This document shows positions 35,882 to 45,654 of a stretch of DNA of 64,000 nucleotides, piece after piece. The translations under genes were made by a program, and so were the position numbers. This stretch comes from Zoogloea sp. GTDB lineage: Bacteria > Pseudomonadota > Gammaproteobacteria > Burkholderiales > Rhodocyclaceae. Each line of letters opens with the position of its first letter. Positions within the stretch are counted from its first letter, which is position 1. The notes under the pieces are model-generated. The model worked only from the letters and a program-made list of their open reading frames with translations, had not been told where the DNA came from and did not search any database. The DNA lies in assembly GCA_016720685.1 (NCBI GenBank), contig JADKKC010000001.1, forward strand, positions 308,112 through 372,111, written 5' to 3'.

Positions 35882-35973
35882 GTTGGTTTCCTTTTTAAGG
35901 GCCGGGCGGCGGGCAGGGCGCCTTCGAGTCGCCATCCGCTGCGCTGATCGCCCCTGCAGATCCGCCGGTCCGG

Positions 35974-37041
35974 TCAGTACTCCATGAACATCCGCTGCAG
36001 CTCCCTGGTGTCGCTGGTTCTGGTCAGGGCCACCGAGGCGAGGATGCGGGCCTTCTGGGGGTTGAGGTCGTGGGCGACGACCCAGTCGTACTTGTCGTCG
36101 GGCTGCTCGGCGTTGCGCAGCACGAAGCCGCCGCCCGTCACGCGGGACGAGCGGATGATCTGCACGCCCTTGCCGCGCAGCTCCTGCAGGGCCGGCACCA
36201 CCGCGTCGCTCACCGAACCGTTGCCGGTGCCGGCGTGGATCAGCGCCCTGGCGCCGCCCTGGGCAAAGGCCCGGTAGGCGGTGGGGGTGGCGTTGCCGTA
36301 GCCGTAGGCGATGTCCACCGGGGCCAGCGTGTCGATCGCATCGATGTCGAACTCGGTGCCGCGGGTGTGGCGCTTGGCCGGGGCGCGGAACCAGTAGGCC
36401 TTGCCCTCGACGATCATGCCCAACGGCCCCCACGGGCTCTTGAAGGCTTCGGTCTTGATGTTGACGGTCTTGGTCACGTCGCGGCCGGTGTGGATCTCGT
36501 CGTTCAGGGTGACGAGCACGCCCTTGCCGGCGGAATCCTTGCTGCCGGCCACGGCCACCGCGTTGTAGAGGTTGAGCATGCCGTCGGCCGACATGGCGGT
36601 GCCGGGGCGCATGGAACCGACAATGACCACCGGTTTGTCGGTCTTGAGCACGAGGTTGAGGAAAAAGGCGGTTTCTTCCAGGGTGTCGGTGCCGTGGGTG
36701 ATGACGATGCCGTCCACGTCCGGCTGGCGGGCCAGCGCAGCGACGCGCTTGCCGAGCTTGAGCAGGTGGTCGTTGGTGAAGCTCTCGGAGGCGATCTGGA
36801 AGACCTGCTCGCCGCGCACCTGGGCGACGTCGGCGAGGGTCGGAATGCCGGCGATCAGCTTGTCGACCGGCACCTTGGCGGCCTGGTAGGTGGCGCTCTT
36901 GGCGACATCGGCGCCGGCCCCGGCGATGGTGCCGCCGGTGGCCAGGATGACGACATTCGGCTTGTCGGCGCCGAAAGCGGCCGAGCAGGCGACAAACAGC
37001 GCGCTGGCGGCAAAGAGGCTGCGGATCCTGACGGGTTTCAT
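35974..37041 (-). CDS. ansB: Periplasmic glutaminase-asparaginase
   Basis: A 355-residue type II asparaginase with a signal peptide (LFAASALFVACSAAFGA). The first catalytic Thr is in LATGGTIAG and the second in GIVITHGTDTLEET (THGTD motif), with Lys in RNAVAVAGSKDS-like context. It hydrolyses asparagine and glutamine in the periplasm to aspartate and glutamate, which GltIJKL then imports. Its position between gltI and gltJ matches the Pseudomonas acidic amino acid locus. Confidence 0.94.
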   Translation of the reverse strand: MKPVRIRSLFAASALFVACSAAFGADKPNVVILATGGTIAGAGADVAKSATYQAAKVPVDKLIAGIPTLADVAQVRGEQVFQIASESFTNDHLLKLGKRVAALARQPDVDGIVITHGTDTLEETAFFLNLVLKTDKPVVIVGSMRPGTAMSADGMLNLYNAVAVAGSKDSAGKGVLVTLNDEIHTGRDVTKTVNIKTEAFKSPWGPLGMIVEGKAYWFRAPAKRHTRGTEFDIDAIDTLAPVDIAYGYGNATPTAYRAFAQGGARALIHAGTGNGSVSDAVVPALQELRGKGVQIIRSSRVTGGGFVLRNAEQPDDKYDWVVAHDLNPQKARILASVALTRTSDTRELQRMFMEY

Positions 37042-37095
37042 GATCTCGGATTCCTTGTGGGCTCTGGGGTGGAGGCGCTCAGGTGCGGTGGCGGC

Positions 37096-37992
37096 TTACT
37101 CGAACGCCTTGTCGTTGGGCGCCTTCAAGAGCTTCTGCATGGCCTCGGAGATCGGGAAGTTGAGGTTCAGGCCCTTGGGCGGAATGGGCTGCTGGAACCA
37201 CTTTTTGTAGATGGCCTCGGCCTCGCCGGAGGTCATGGCCTTGGCCAGCGCCGCGTCGGCCACCTTCTTGAAGGCCGGATCGTCCTTTCGCATCATGCAG
37301 CCGTAGGCCTCGAAGCTCTGGGGCGTGCCGACCACGGCCCATTCGGCGGGGCGCCTGGCCTTGGCCATCTCGCCGTAGAGCAGCGCGTCGTCCATCATGA
37401 AGGCCACCGCGCGGCCGGTCTCGAGGGTCAGGAAGGCCTCGCCGTGGTCCTTGGCGCTGATGATGTTCATGGCGAGCTTCTTGTCCTCGTTCATCTTGCG
37501 GATGAGGCGCTCGGAGGTGGTGCCGGCGGTGGTCACCACGTTCTTGCCGGCGAGGTCGGGGAAATCCTTGATGCCGGAATCCTTCTTGGTCATCAGGCGC
37601 GTGCCGATGACGAAGATGGTGTTGGAGAAGGCCACCTGGCGGGCGCGTTCGGCGTTGTTGGTGGTCGAGCCGCACTCGATATCGACGGTGCCGTTCTGGA
37701 CCAGCGGAATGCGGTTCTGCGAGGTGACCGGGGTGAGCTTGACCTGCAGGTTCGGCATCTTGAGCTCGGCCTTGACGGCGTCGACCACCTTGAGCATCAG
37801 CTCCTGGCTGTATCCGACCACCTGCTGCTTGTCGTCGTAGTACGAGAAGGGGATGGAGGATTCCCGGTGGCCGAGGGCGATGGTGCCGCTGTCCTTGATC
37901 TTCTTGAGGGTCGGCGATTCCTGGGCCAGGACGGGCTGGGCGAGCAGGGTGGCGATCAGACAGGTGGCGGAAAACTTGAGGGAGCTACGCAT
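37096..37992 (-). CDS. gltI: Glutamate/aspartate periplasmic binding protein
   Basis: A 298-residue solute-binding protein with a signal peptide (cleaved after VLAQ, about residue 23). The family start is SPTLKKIKDSGTIALGHRESSIPFSYYDD and the hinge region is VDIECGSTTNNAERA, as in GltI/BztA-type proteins. It captures glutamate and aspartate for GltJKL. It is the first gene of the run and lies about 45-60 bp downstream of the sigma-54 promoter. Confidence 0.95.
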   Translation of the reverse strand: MRSSLKFSATCLIATLLAQPVLAQESPTLKKIKDSGTIALGHRESSIPFSYYDDKQQVVGYSQELMLKVVDAVKAELKMPNLQVKLTPVTSQNRIPLVQNGTVDIECGSTTNNAERARQVAFSNTIFVIGTRLMTKKDSGIKDFPDLAGKNVVTTAGTTSERLIRKMNEDKKLAMNIISAKDHGEAFLTLETGRAVAFMMDDALLYGEMAKARRPAEWAVVGTPQSFEAYGCMMRKDDPAFKKVADAALAKAMTSGEAEAIYKKWFQQPIPPKGLNLNFPISEAMQKLLKAPNDKAFE

Positions 37993-38050
37993 GATTCGAA
38001 TCTCCTGCAGGGTGAGTTGGGCGGCGCGGCAGCGTCGTCTACCCTTTTCA

Positions 38051-38067
38051 TTGCAGGAGTTGTGCCA
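38051..38067 (-). promoter_or_regulatory. Sigma-54 promoter of the gltI operon
   Basis: On the minus strand TGGCAC (38067-38062), a five-base spacer AACTC and CTGCA (from 38056) reproduce the -24/-12 consensus TGGCAC-N5-TTGCA with one mismatch and exact spacing. It lies 59 bp before the gltI ATG. The locus encodes a sigma-54 activator (GAFTGA), which supports the call. Confidence 0.85.
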
Positions 38068-38142
38068 GCTTTTTGCGGGCTGCGCTAAAAACGCAACTGG
38101 CTGAATTTAAACAGGATGCCTGTCAGGGCTGGCGGGCTGGCG

Positions 38143-38156
38143 TTCGGATTTCCGAA
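38143..38156. promoter_or_regulatory. Perfect AauR-type binding palindrome
   Basis: TTCGG-ATTT-CCGAA is an exact match to the AauR motif TTCGG-N4-CCGAA that I recall from Pseudomonas putida. Its centre is about 85 bp upstream of the -24 box, a normal enhancer distance for a sigma-54 activator. It lies between the divergent gltI and pyrC genes. Confidence 0.8.
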
Positions 38157-38251
38157 TTCCGGGCCCTCCAGGCGCCCGGAAAACCGCACGGTGGCGGGGG
38201 CTGCCGGACTGCTAAAATGTGAAATTCGCAATTTGCACCGGATCGAACGCC

Positions 38252-39286
38252 ATGCTGAACCTGACCCTCACCCGCCCCGACGACTGGCACCTGCATGTGC
38301 GCGATGGCGCCGCGCTGGCTGCCGTGGTGCCCGACACCGCCCGCCGCTTTGGCCGCGCGCTGATCATGCCCAACCTGCGTCCGCCGGTGACCACGGTCGA
38401 GCAGGCCGCCGCCTACCGGGCCCGCATTCTGGCCGCGGTGCCGGCGGGCCTAAAGTTCGATCCGCTCATGACGTTGTATCTCACCGACACCCTCAAGCCC
38501 GAGGAGATCGACAAGGCCGCCGACAGCGGTTTCGTCATCGCCGCCAAGCTCTACCCGGCCGGCGCAACCACCAACTCGGATGCCGGTGTCACCGACATCA
38601 CCCGCATCTACCCCGTTCTCGAACGGATGGCCGAGCGGGGCATCGTTCTCTGTGTTCATGGCGAGGTGACTCATGCTGACGTTGATATCTTTGATCGCGA
38701 GCGCGTTTTTATCGATAGCGTACTGGCGCCGGTTGCAGCGCGATTCCCGTCGCTGCGCATTGTCTTCGAGCACATCACGACCGCCGAGGCGGCGCAGTTC
38801 GTGAGCGAATCCGGCTCCAACGTGGGGGCGACGATCACCGCCCACCACCTGCTTTACAACCGCAACGCCATTTTCACCGGCGGCATCCGTCCGCATTACT
38901 ACTGCCTGCCGGTGCTCAAGCGCGAAACCCACCGTGAAGCGCTGGTGCGGGTGGCCACGTCCGGCAACCCCAGGTTTTTCCTGGGTACCGATTCGGCGCC
39001 CCACGCCAAGAGCACCAAGGAAGCCGCCTGCGGCTGTGCCGGCTGCTACACCTCGCACGCGGGCATCGAGCTGTACGCCGAAGCCTTCGAGCAGGCCGGC
39101 GCCCTCGACAAGCTCGAGGCCTTCGCCAGCTTCAACGGCCCGGATTTTTACCGCCTTCCCCGCAACGCCGACACCATCACCCTGATCAAGGAAAACTGGG
39201 ATGTGCCGGCCGGTTTCGACTACCTCCCGGGCGATCCCCTGGTGCCGCTGCGTGGCGGTGAAACCATCGGCTGGAAACTCACCTGA
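38252..39286 (+). CDS. pyrC: Dihydroorotase
   Basis: A 344-residue class II dihydroorotase of pyrimidine synthesis. Metal ligands are visible: H-x-H in DWHLHVRDG, the carboxylated Lys in VIAAKLYPAGATTNSDAG, His in CVHGEVTH, His in FEHITT and Asp in FLGTDSAPHAK. I chose ATG 38252 (MLNLTLTRPDDWH) over an upstream in-frame start. A TAAAAT -10-like box lies at about 38213. Confidence 0.95.
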   Translation: MLNLTLTRPDDWHLHVRDGAALAAVVPDTARRFGRALIMPNLRPPVTTVEQAAAYRARILAAVPAGLKFDPLMTLYLTDTLKPEEIDKAADSGFVIAAKLYPAGATTNSDAGVTDITRIYPVLERMAERGIVLCVHGEVTHADVDIFDRERVFIDSVLAPVAARFPSLRIVFEHITTAEAAQFVSESGSNVGATITAHHLLYNRNAIFTGGIRPHYYCLPVLKRETHREALVRVATSGNPRFFLGTDSAPHAKSTKEAACGCAGCYTSHAGIELYAEAFEQAGALDKLEAFASFNGPDFYRLPRNADTITLIKENWDVPAGFDYLPGDPLVPLRGGETIGWKLT

Positions 39287-39304
39287 TCACTCCCCTACTG
39301 CGCG

Positions 39305-39751
39305 ATGCATTCCATCCTTAGAAGTCTGCTGGGCCTCGTTGCCGTGCCCCTGCTCGCCGCCTGCGAGTACGAAGGCACGGCCTTTCTCATCGATGGGAAG
39401 GATCAGTCCATCACCCTCGTGCGCGAGCAGCGCTGGTTCTGGAGCGACGAGGTGGAGCAGGCCGTCGTCGTTTCGCGGATGCCCACCTGCATGCGCCGGC
39501 ACAGCATCAAGTCCGGCGTGACGGGCAGCGTGAAAATGGAAGTCTACGAGGCCGGCGATTCCCTGTGGGCCCTCAAGCAGGGCAAGAGCTGGTACCTCGC
39601 CAGCACCGAAAAATGCGAGTTCCAGGTCTGGAAAGACGCGCCGGATGATCCGCCGGGCAAGCTTGTCGGCACCTTCGTGCGCAAGGCGGGCAAGTTCCAG
39701 TTCGCCCCGGCCGAGGCCGCCGCCACGCCGATCACGCCGCCCGGCGAGTAA
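39305..39751 (+). CDS. Hypothetical lipoprotein
   Basis: A 148-residue protein with a lipoprotein signal and lipobox LLAAC at residue 20, so it should be anchored in the envelope. Two further Cys (MPTCMRR and TEKCEFQVW) could form a disulfide. The mature part looks beta-rich. It follows pyrC by 18 bp and may be co-transcribed. I do not recognise a family. Confidence 0.72.
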   Translation: MHSILRSLLGLVAVPLLAACEYEGTAFLIDGKDQSITLVREQRWFWSDEVEQAVVVSRMPTCMRRHSIKSGVTGSVKMEVYEAGDSLWALKQGKSWYLASTEKCEFQVWKDAPDDPPGKLVGTFVRKAGKFQFAPAEAAATPITPPGE

Positions 39752-39798
39752 GCGCCAGGCGCGCGCCCGTGCAGGCCGGATTCCAGTCCGACCACCAC

Positions 39799-40631
39799 AT
39801 GCCTCCGTCACCTGCCGCTTTCGCCGCCGCCCCGCTGTTTGAGCCGATTGCCGGCTTGCTGTCCGGTTTTTCCGATGGGCTTCCCACGGCGACCAGCTGA
39901 CTGCGCTGCTTGGCCAGATGGCGCCCACGGCGCGCTCCGGCAGCGGCCGGCCGATACGCTTCATCCTGCCCCCGGCCGAGCTGCCGGCCTACGAGCAGCA
40001 CATCCATGCCACCGGCGAAGTGCCGACCCGCGCGGACGACTGGCACGATTTCTTCAATGCGCTGGCCTGGTGCGTCTGGCCGCACACCAAATCCGCCTGC
40101 AATGACCTTCATCTGCGCGAGCAGGCGGCCCGCAGCGCTGCCGGCCTGCCGGGCCGCGGCCCGCTGCGCGATGCCCTGACCCAGTTCGACGAATGCGGCA
40201 TCGTCGTCGTCTCCACCGACCCCGACATTCCGGCCCTGCTGGCCGCCCACGCGTGGGAAGAGGCCTTCTGGAATCGTCGCGCGCAACTGCTCGCGTCAAC
40301 CCGCTTCCTGATCTTCGGCCACGGCAGTTGGGACCAGCTCCGCCAGCCGTTTTTCGGCCTGTGTGCCAAGGCGATCTACCGCCATGTGGACGCCGCCTGG
40401 CTGGCCTTGCCGGCGGCACAACGCCAGCGCGAAACCGATGCCTGGCTCGCCGCGCGTTTCACCGATCCGCTGCATCCCTTCGCAAACGCCGCTCTGTCGC
40501 CCCTGCCGCTGCTGGGCATTCCCGGCGTGACCCCCGACAACGCAGTGCCCGACTATTACCGCGACACCCGGCAGTTCCGGCCCAAGCGGCTGAGTCCCAA
40601 GAAAACCGCCGTGCCCGGGCCTGGTGCGTGA
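39799..40631 (+). pseudogene. DUF3025 family protein, interrupted by one single-base loss
   Basis: A cytosolic protein of unknown function. After the break the frame reads GEVPTRADDWHDFFNALAWC, WPHTKSACNDLHL and IPALLAAHAWEEAFWNRR, which are typical of DUF3025. Before the break, from ATG 39799, it reads PAAFAAAPLFEPIAGLLSGF. At about 39897 the frame stops in ACCAGCTGA; one extra C gives T-Q-L-T-A-L-L-G-Q and joins the two parts into about 277 residues. A GTG at 39769 in the first frame is an alternative start. Confidence 0.78.
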
Positions 40632-40826
40632 CCAGCGGCCCCCGGCCTCTTATTGACGGGCACGCACTTGCCCGTCAGTTCAGCCCCGGGCGTGCAGCGA
40701 TTCGCACCGGGTAAGCGTTGTGGCTGTGAGGCGCCGCCGATTTGAAGGAAAATGGCGGACTTGCCGGATGCTGCCGGGGCTTGCCCCAGCCGTGCCGGCC
40801 CCGAATTTTTCGCTCAGGAATCGACC

Positions 40827-42467
<1,641 letters not shown>

Positions 42468-42470
42468 GCC

Positions 42471-42635
42471 TTAGAGCTTGTCCGTAAATAGCCCGGCGTC
42501 GGCCTGGGGCCGAATCACCGCCACTGCGTTGTTGCGCTTTCTGGCTTGGGCACCACCCAAGCTGCAAAAGCGCGCCTGGCATTGGCGGCGATTCACCTCC
42601 CAGGCCTCGGCCTCTTATTCACGGACAAGCTCTTA
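42471..42635. repeat. 165-bp MITE-like hairpin element
   Basis: Terminal arms of 20 bases (starting TTAGAGCTTGTCCGTAAATA, 42471-42490, and its inverted partner 42616-42635) match at 18 of 20 positions. The inner halves also pair imperfectly down to a tight apex, CTTGGG-CACCA-CCCAAG near 42545-42561. The whole element can therefore fold as one long hairpin. It has no coding frame. It sits 4 bp after the gpmI stop and may act as its transcript end. The form is that of a non-autonomous mobile element. Confidence 0.8.
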
Positions 42636-42775
42636 GTCCCGGAGGCAAGTCAGCCGAAATACGGGCGCGTTGCCGAAAAGGCGCGCGCCCGTTTTTGCTT
42701 TTGGGGAGAGAAGGCCGGGCTGCAATCCGCGGTGTATTTCGTGCTTCAGGCCGCATCGCCCGACCCATGCTAGAC

Positions 42776-42796
42776 TGGACTAATCAAATTAGTCCA
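42776..42796. promoter_or_regulatory. Perfect palindromic operator of the toxin-antitoxin pair
   Basis: TGGACTAAT and ATTAGTCCA are perfect inverted nine-base arms around CAA. The site is immediately upstream of the antitoxin start. Phd/YefM antitoxins bind such palindromes to repress their own operon. Confidence 0.8.
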
Positions 42797-42807
42797 TGGA
42801 GCTGGAG

Positions 42808-43041
42808 ATGCCACTCACCGTCAATGTCCACGATGCCAAAACCCAGTTTTCACGCCTGCTGGAGCAGGCCCACGGCGGGCAGGAAATCATTCTCGCCAAA
42901 GCCGGCAAACCCTATGCGCGCTTGATGCCGCTTGCGCCCGAAGCAGGCGCCCGCAAGCCTGGCCGGCTGGCTGGCAAGATCGAAGAAGCTTTCTTCGAGC
43001 CGCTGCCCGAGCAGGAGCTGGACGCCTGGGAGGGAAAATGA
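42808..43041 (+). CDS. Phd/YefM-type antitoxin
   Basis: A protein of about 77 residues beginning MPLTVNVHDAKTQFSRLLEQ, the conserved DNA-binding start of the Phd/YefM fold. GGQEIILAKAGKPYARLMPL follows, and then a C-terminal tail (EEAFFEPLPEQELDAWEGK) expected to wrap the toxin. GGAG lies six bases before ATG 42808. An ATG at 42796 is inside the operator palindrome and lacks a ribosome site. Its stop overlaps the toxin start by ATGA. Confidence 0.9.
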   Translation: MPLTVNVHDAKTQFSRLLEQAHGGQEIILAKAGKPYARLMPLAPEAGARKPGRLAGKIEEAFFEPLPEQELDAWEGK

Positions 43042-43424
43042 AACTGCTCCTCGATACCCACGCATTTCTGTGGTGGTGCACCGACGATCCTAAGCTTTCG
43101 CTCACCGCGCGGAATGCCATTGCCGACGAAGCCAACGAGATTCTCGTCAGCGCCGCGAGCGCCTGGGAGATCGCCACCAAGTATCGTCTGGGCAAGCTCC
43201 AGCAGGCATCGCAGGCGGTGTCGCGTTTCAACGAACTGGTCGCCGCCGACGGCTTCACCCATCTGCCCATCACGCATGTTCATGCCTTGCGGGCGGGGAG
43301 CTTCGACGTCGATCACCGGGATCCTTTCGACCGCATGCTGGCCGCCCAGAGCGAGATCGAACGGGTTCCGCTGGTCACCCTCGACCCGGCCTTTGCGATG
43401 TTCGGGATACGGACTTACTGGTGA
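43038..43424 (+). CDS. PIN-domain toxin (VapC family ribonuclease)
   Basis: A 128-residue PIN-fold RNase. Acidic metal-binding residues are visible: Asp6 in LLLDTHAFLWW, Glu in ASAWEIATKYRLGKL, Asp in DHRDPFDRMLAAQ and Asp in LVTLDPAF. These toxins cut a specific tRNA or rRNA when the antitoxin is degraded. The DTHAFLWW start and AWEIA-x-K-x-x-L-G-K-L block place it in the PIN subgroup that pairs with Phd-like antitoxins. Confidence 0.9.
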   Translation: MKLLLDTHAFLWWCTDDPKLSLTARNAIADEANEILVSAASAWEIATKYRLGKLQQASQAVSRFNELVAADGFTHLPITHVHALRAGSFDVDHRDPFDRMLAAQSEIERVPLVTLDPAFAMFGIRTYW

Positions 43425-43429
43425 ATGAC

Positions 43430-43606
43430 GTAGGTCGGATTTGCGCAGCGCAACCCGACATCGCCTGGTCGAACGCGCTCATGCCCGATGCTTTCGAATT
43501 GGCATCGATCCCGAAGTCTCAAGGGTGAAGAAGAAGATGCCACCGGGAACAATGGCGCGTCGATATTGCATGGGGAATGTCGGGTTACGCTGCGCTAACC
43601 CGACCT
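43430..43606. repeat. Two REP-like palindromes of the GTCGGGTTA family
   Basis: A copy at 43430-43460 (TAGGTCGGATTTGCGCAGCG then CAACCCGAC) and a copy at 43579-43606 (GTCGGGTTACGCTGCGCTAA then CCCGACCT) lie in opposite orientation downstream of the toxin gene. Three more copies lie at 47268-47386. Each can fold back on itself. Confidence 0.7.
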
Positions 43607-43626
43607 GAGCTTGGGATAAAAATGAA

Positions 43627-43656
43627 AATGCCGTTCAGCGCTAACTGAACGGCATT
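43627..43656 (-). terminator. Intrinsic terminator of the acyl-CoA operon
   Basis: AATGCCGTTCAG and CTGAACGGCATT form a perfect 12-pair stem with a six-base loop. Read on the minus strand, it is followed by TTCATTTTT. It lies 41 bp after the enoyl-CoA hydratase stop and so should end that transcript. Confidence 0.8.
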
Positions 43657-43697
43657 AGGGCCGGAGCCCCCTTTGTGTTGCTGTGCTGCAGAAGCGC

Positions 43698-44474
43698 TTA
43701 CTCGTTCTTGAAATCGGCCTTGCGCTTCTCGACGAAGGCGGCCATGCCTTCTTTCTGGTCGGCCAGGGCGAAGGCTGAGTGGAAGGTGCGGCGCTCGAAG
43801 AGCAGGCCTTCGTTGAGGCTGGACTCGAAGGCGCGGTTGATCGATTCCTTGATCATCATGACCACCGGCAGCGAGTAGCTGGCAATGGCGGCAGCGGCGG
43901 CGAGGGCTTCCTCGACGAGCTTGTCGGCGGGGATCACGCGGGCGACGAGGCCGGATTTTTCAGCTTCGGCGGCGTCCATCAGGCGGGCGGTGAGGCACAG
44001 GTCCATGGCCTTGCCCTTGCCGACGGCGCGGGGCAGGCGCTGGGTGCCGCCGGCGCCGGGGATGATGCCGAGTTTCACTTCGGGTTGGCCGAACTTGGCG
44101 GTGTCGGCGGCGAAGATCATGTCGCAGCTCATGGCCATCTCACAGCCGCCGCCCAGCGCAAAGCCGGACACTGCGGCGATCACCGGCTTGCGGAAGGTCT
44201 TGAGACGCTCCCAGTTGCGGGTGATGTAATCGCCCTTGTAGGCGTCCATGTAGCTGAAGTTGGCCATCATGGTGATGTCGGCGCCGGCCGCGAAGGCTTT
44301 TTCGGAGCCGGTGATGACCACGCAGCCGATGTTTTCGTCGCCTTCGAAGGCGTCGAGGGCCAGGCCCAGCTCGTCGACGAGGTCGTCGTTGAGGGCGTTG
44401 AGGGCCTTGGGGCGGTTGAGCGTGACAAGGCCGACCTTGCCGCGGGTTTCGACGATGATGTTTTGATAGTCCAT
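43698..44474 (-). CDS. Enoyl-CoA hydratase
   Basis: A 258-residue crotonase-fold hydratase. The oxyanion hole is formed by FAAGADITMM and SGFALGGGCEMAMSCD, and both catalytic Glu residues are visible (GGGCEMA and FGQPEVKLGIIPGAGG). The overall sequence is close to short-chain ECHS1/PaaF-like hydratases. In this cluster it would hydrate tiglyl-CoA or another 2-enoyl-CoA. It is the last gene of the operon, 34 bp after the CaiB-type gene. Confidence 0.93.
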   Translation of the reverse strand: MDYQNIIVETRGKVGLVTLNRPKALNALNDDLVDELGLALDAFEGDENIGCVVITGSEKAFAAGADITMMANFSYMDAYKGDYITRNWERLKTFRKPVIAAVSGFALGGGCEMAMSCDMIFAADTAKFGQPEVKLGIIPGAGGTQRLPRAVGKGKAMDLCLTARLMDAAEAEKSGLVARVIPADKLVEEALAAAAAIASYSLPVVMMIKESINRAFESSLNEGLLFERRTFHSAFALADQKEGMAAFVEKRKADFKNE

Positions 44475-44508
44475 GTGTCCTCCGATTCTGTAATTGTTGA
44501 AATATCGT

Positions 44509-45654
44509 TCAGATCGCTCCGGCCTTGCGTAACGCGTCCAGTGCGTCCGGGCTGAAACCCCAGTCGGCAAGGACGTCTTCGCCCGTGGCGCCGGTAAGCG
44601 GCGGGCGGGGCTGGGCCGGTGCGCTGCGGCTGAAGCGGGGGGCCGGGGCGGGTTGAACGACGCCGCCCACTTCGATGAATGTGCCGCGGGCCCGATTGTG
44701 CGGGTGTTCGGGCGCTTCGTCCATGTCCAGAACAGGGGCGACGCAGGCGTCGGTGCCTTCGAGCAGTGCGCACCATTCGTTACGGCTGCGGGTGGCCAGA
44801 TGGGCAGCGAGACGCACTTTCAGTTCGGGCCAGCGGGCGCGATCCCATTGCTGCGAGAAGTCGGGGTCGGCAAGGCCGGTCTTGTCGAGGAAGAGGGCGT
44901 AGAACTGGGGCTCGATGGGGCCGATGGAAATGTACTTGCCGTCGGCGCAGCGATAGGTGTCGTAAAAATGGGCGCCACCGTCGAGCAGGTTGCTGCCGCG
45001 CTGCTGCGTCCATTCGCCCATGGCCTTGAGGGTGTACATCATGGTCATGAGCAGCGCCGAGCCGTCGGTCATGGCGGCATCCACAACCTGGCCCTGGCCG
45101 GATGTGCGCGCCTCAAGGAGGGCGGCCAGCACGCCGACCACCAGCAGCATCGCCCCGCCTCCGCAATCGGCGACGAGGTTGAGCGGCACCACCGGTTTGC
45201 CGCCGGGCTCGCCGATGGCGTGGAGCGCGCCGGAGAGCGACAGGTAGTTGATGTCGTGGCCGGCGGCATTGGCCAGCGGGCCGCTCTGGCCCCAGCCGGT
45301 CATGCGGCCAAAAACCAGGCGCGGGTTGGTGCCGAGGCATGCATCGGGGCCGAGCCCGAGGCGTTCCATCACGCCGGGGCGGAAGCCTTCGATCAGGATG
45401 TCGGCGCCGGCGATCAGTTGCCGGGCGGCGGCGAGGCCTTCGGGCTTTTTCAGGTCGAGGGTGACGACGCGCCGGCTGCGGTTGAGGATGTCGAGCGCGG
45501 GGTCGAACAGTTCGGAGCCGGGCCTGGCGCCGGGCGGCAGCTTGCGTTCGATGCGCACGACTTCGGCGCCCAGGTCGGCAAGGATCATGGCGCCCATGGG
45601 AGCGGGGCCAAGGGCGGCGAATTCTACGATCTTGATGCCGTGGAGGGGGCCCAT
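44509..45654 (-). CDS. CaiB/BaiF CoA-transferase family protein (alpha-methylacyl-CoA racemase-like)
   Basis: A 381-residue family III CoA-transferase-fold protein. Typical pieces are GIKIVEFAALGPAPMGAMILADLGAEVVRIER, NRSRRVVTLDLKKPEG, LIEGFRPGVMERLGLGPD, RMTGWGQSGP and GHDINYLSLSGALHAIG. The last two, with Asp in GHDINY and GGGAMLLVVG, are characteristic of alpha-methylacyl-CoA racemases, which interconvert 2R- and 2S-methyl-acyl-CoA. This fits the branched-chain acyl-CoA genes around it. ATG 45654 gives MGPLHG. Confidence 0.9.
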   Translation of the reverse strand: MGPLHGIKIVEFAALGPAPMGAMILADLGAEVVRIERKLPPGARPGSELFDPALDILNRSRRVVTLDLKKPEGLAAARQLIAGADILIEGFRPGVMERLGLGPDACLGTNPRLVFGRMTGWGQSGPLANAAGHDINYLSLSGALHAIGEPGGKPVVPLNLVADCGGGAMLLVVGVLAALLEARTSGQGQVVDAAMTDGSALLMTMMYTLKAMGEWTQQRGSNLLDGGAHFYDTYRCADGKYISIGPIEPQFYALFLDKTGLADPDFSQQWDRARWPELKVRLAAHLATRSRNEWCALLEGTDACVAPVLDMDEAPEHPHNRARGTFIEVGGVVQPAPAPRFSRSAPAQPRPPLTGATGEDVLADWGFSPDALDALRKAGAI

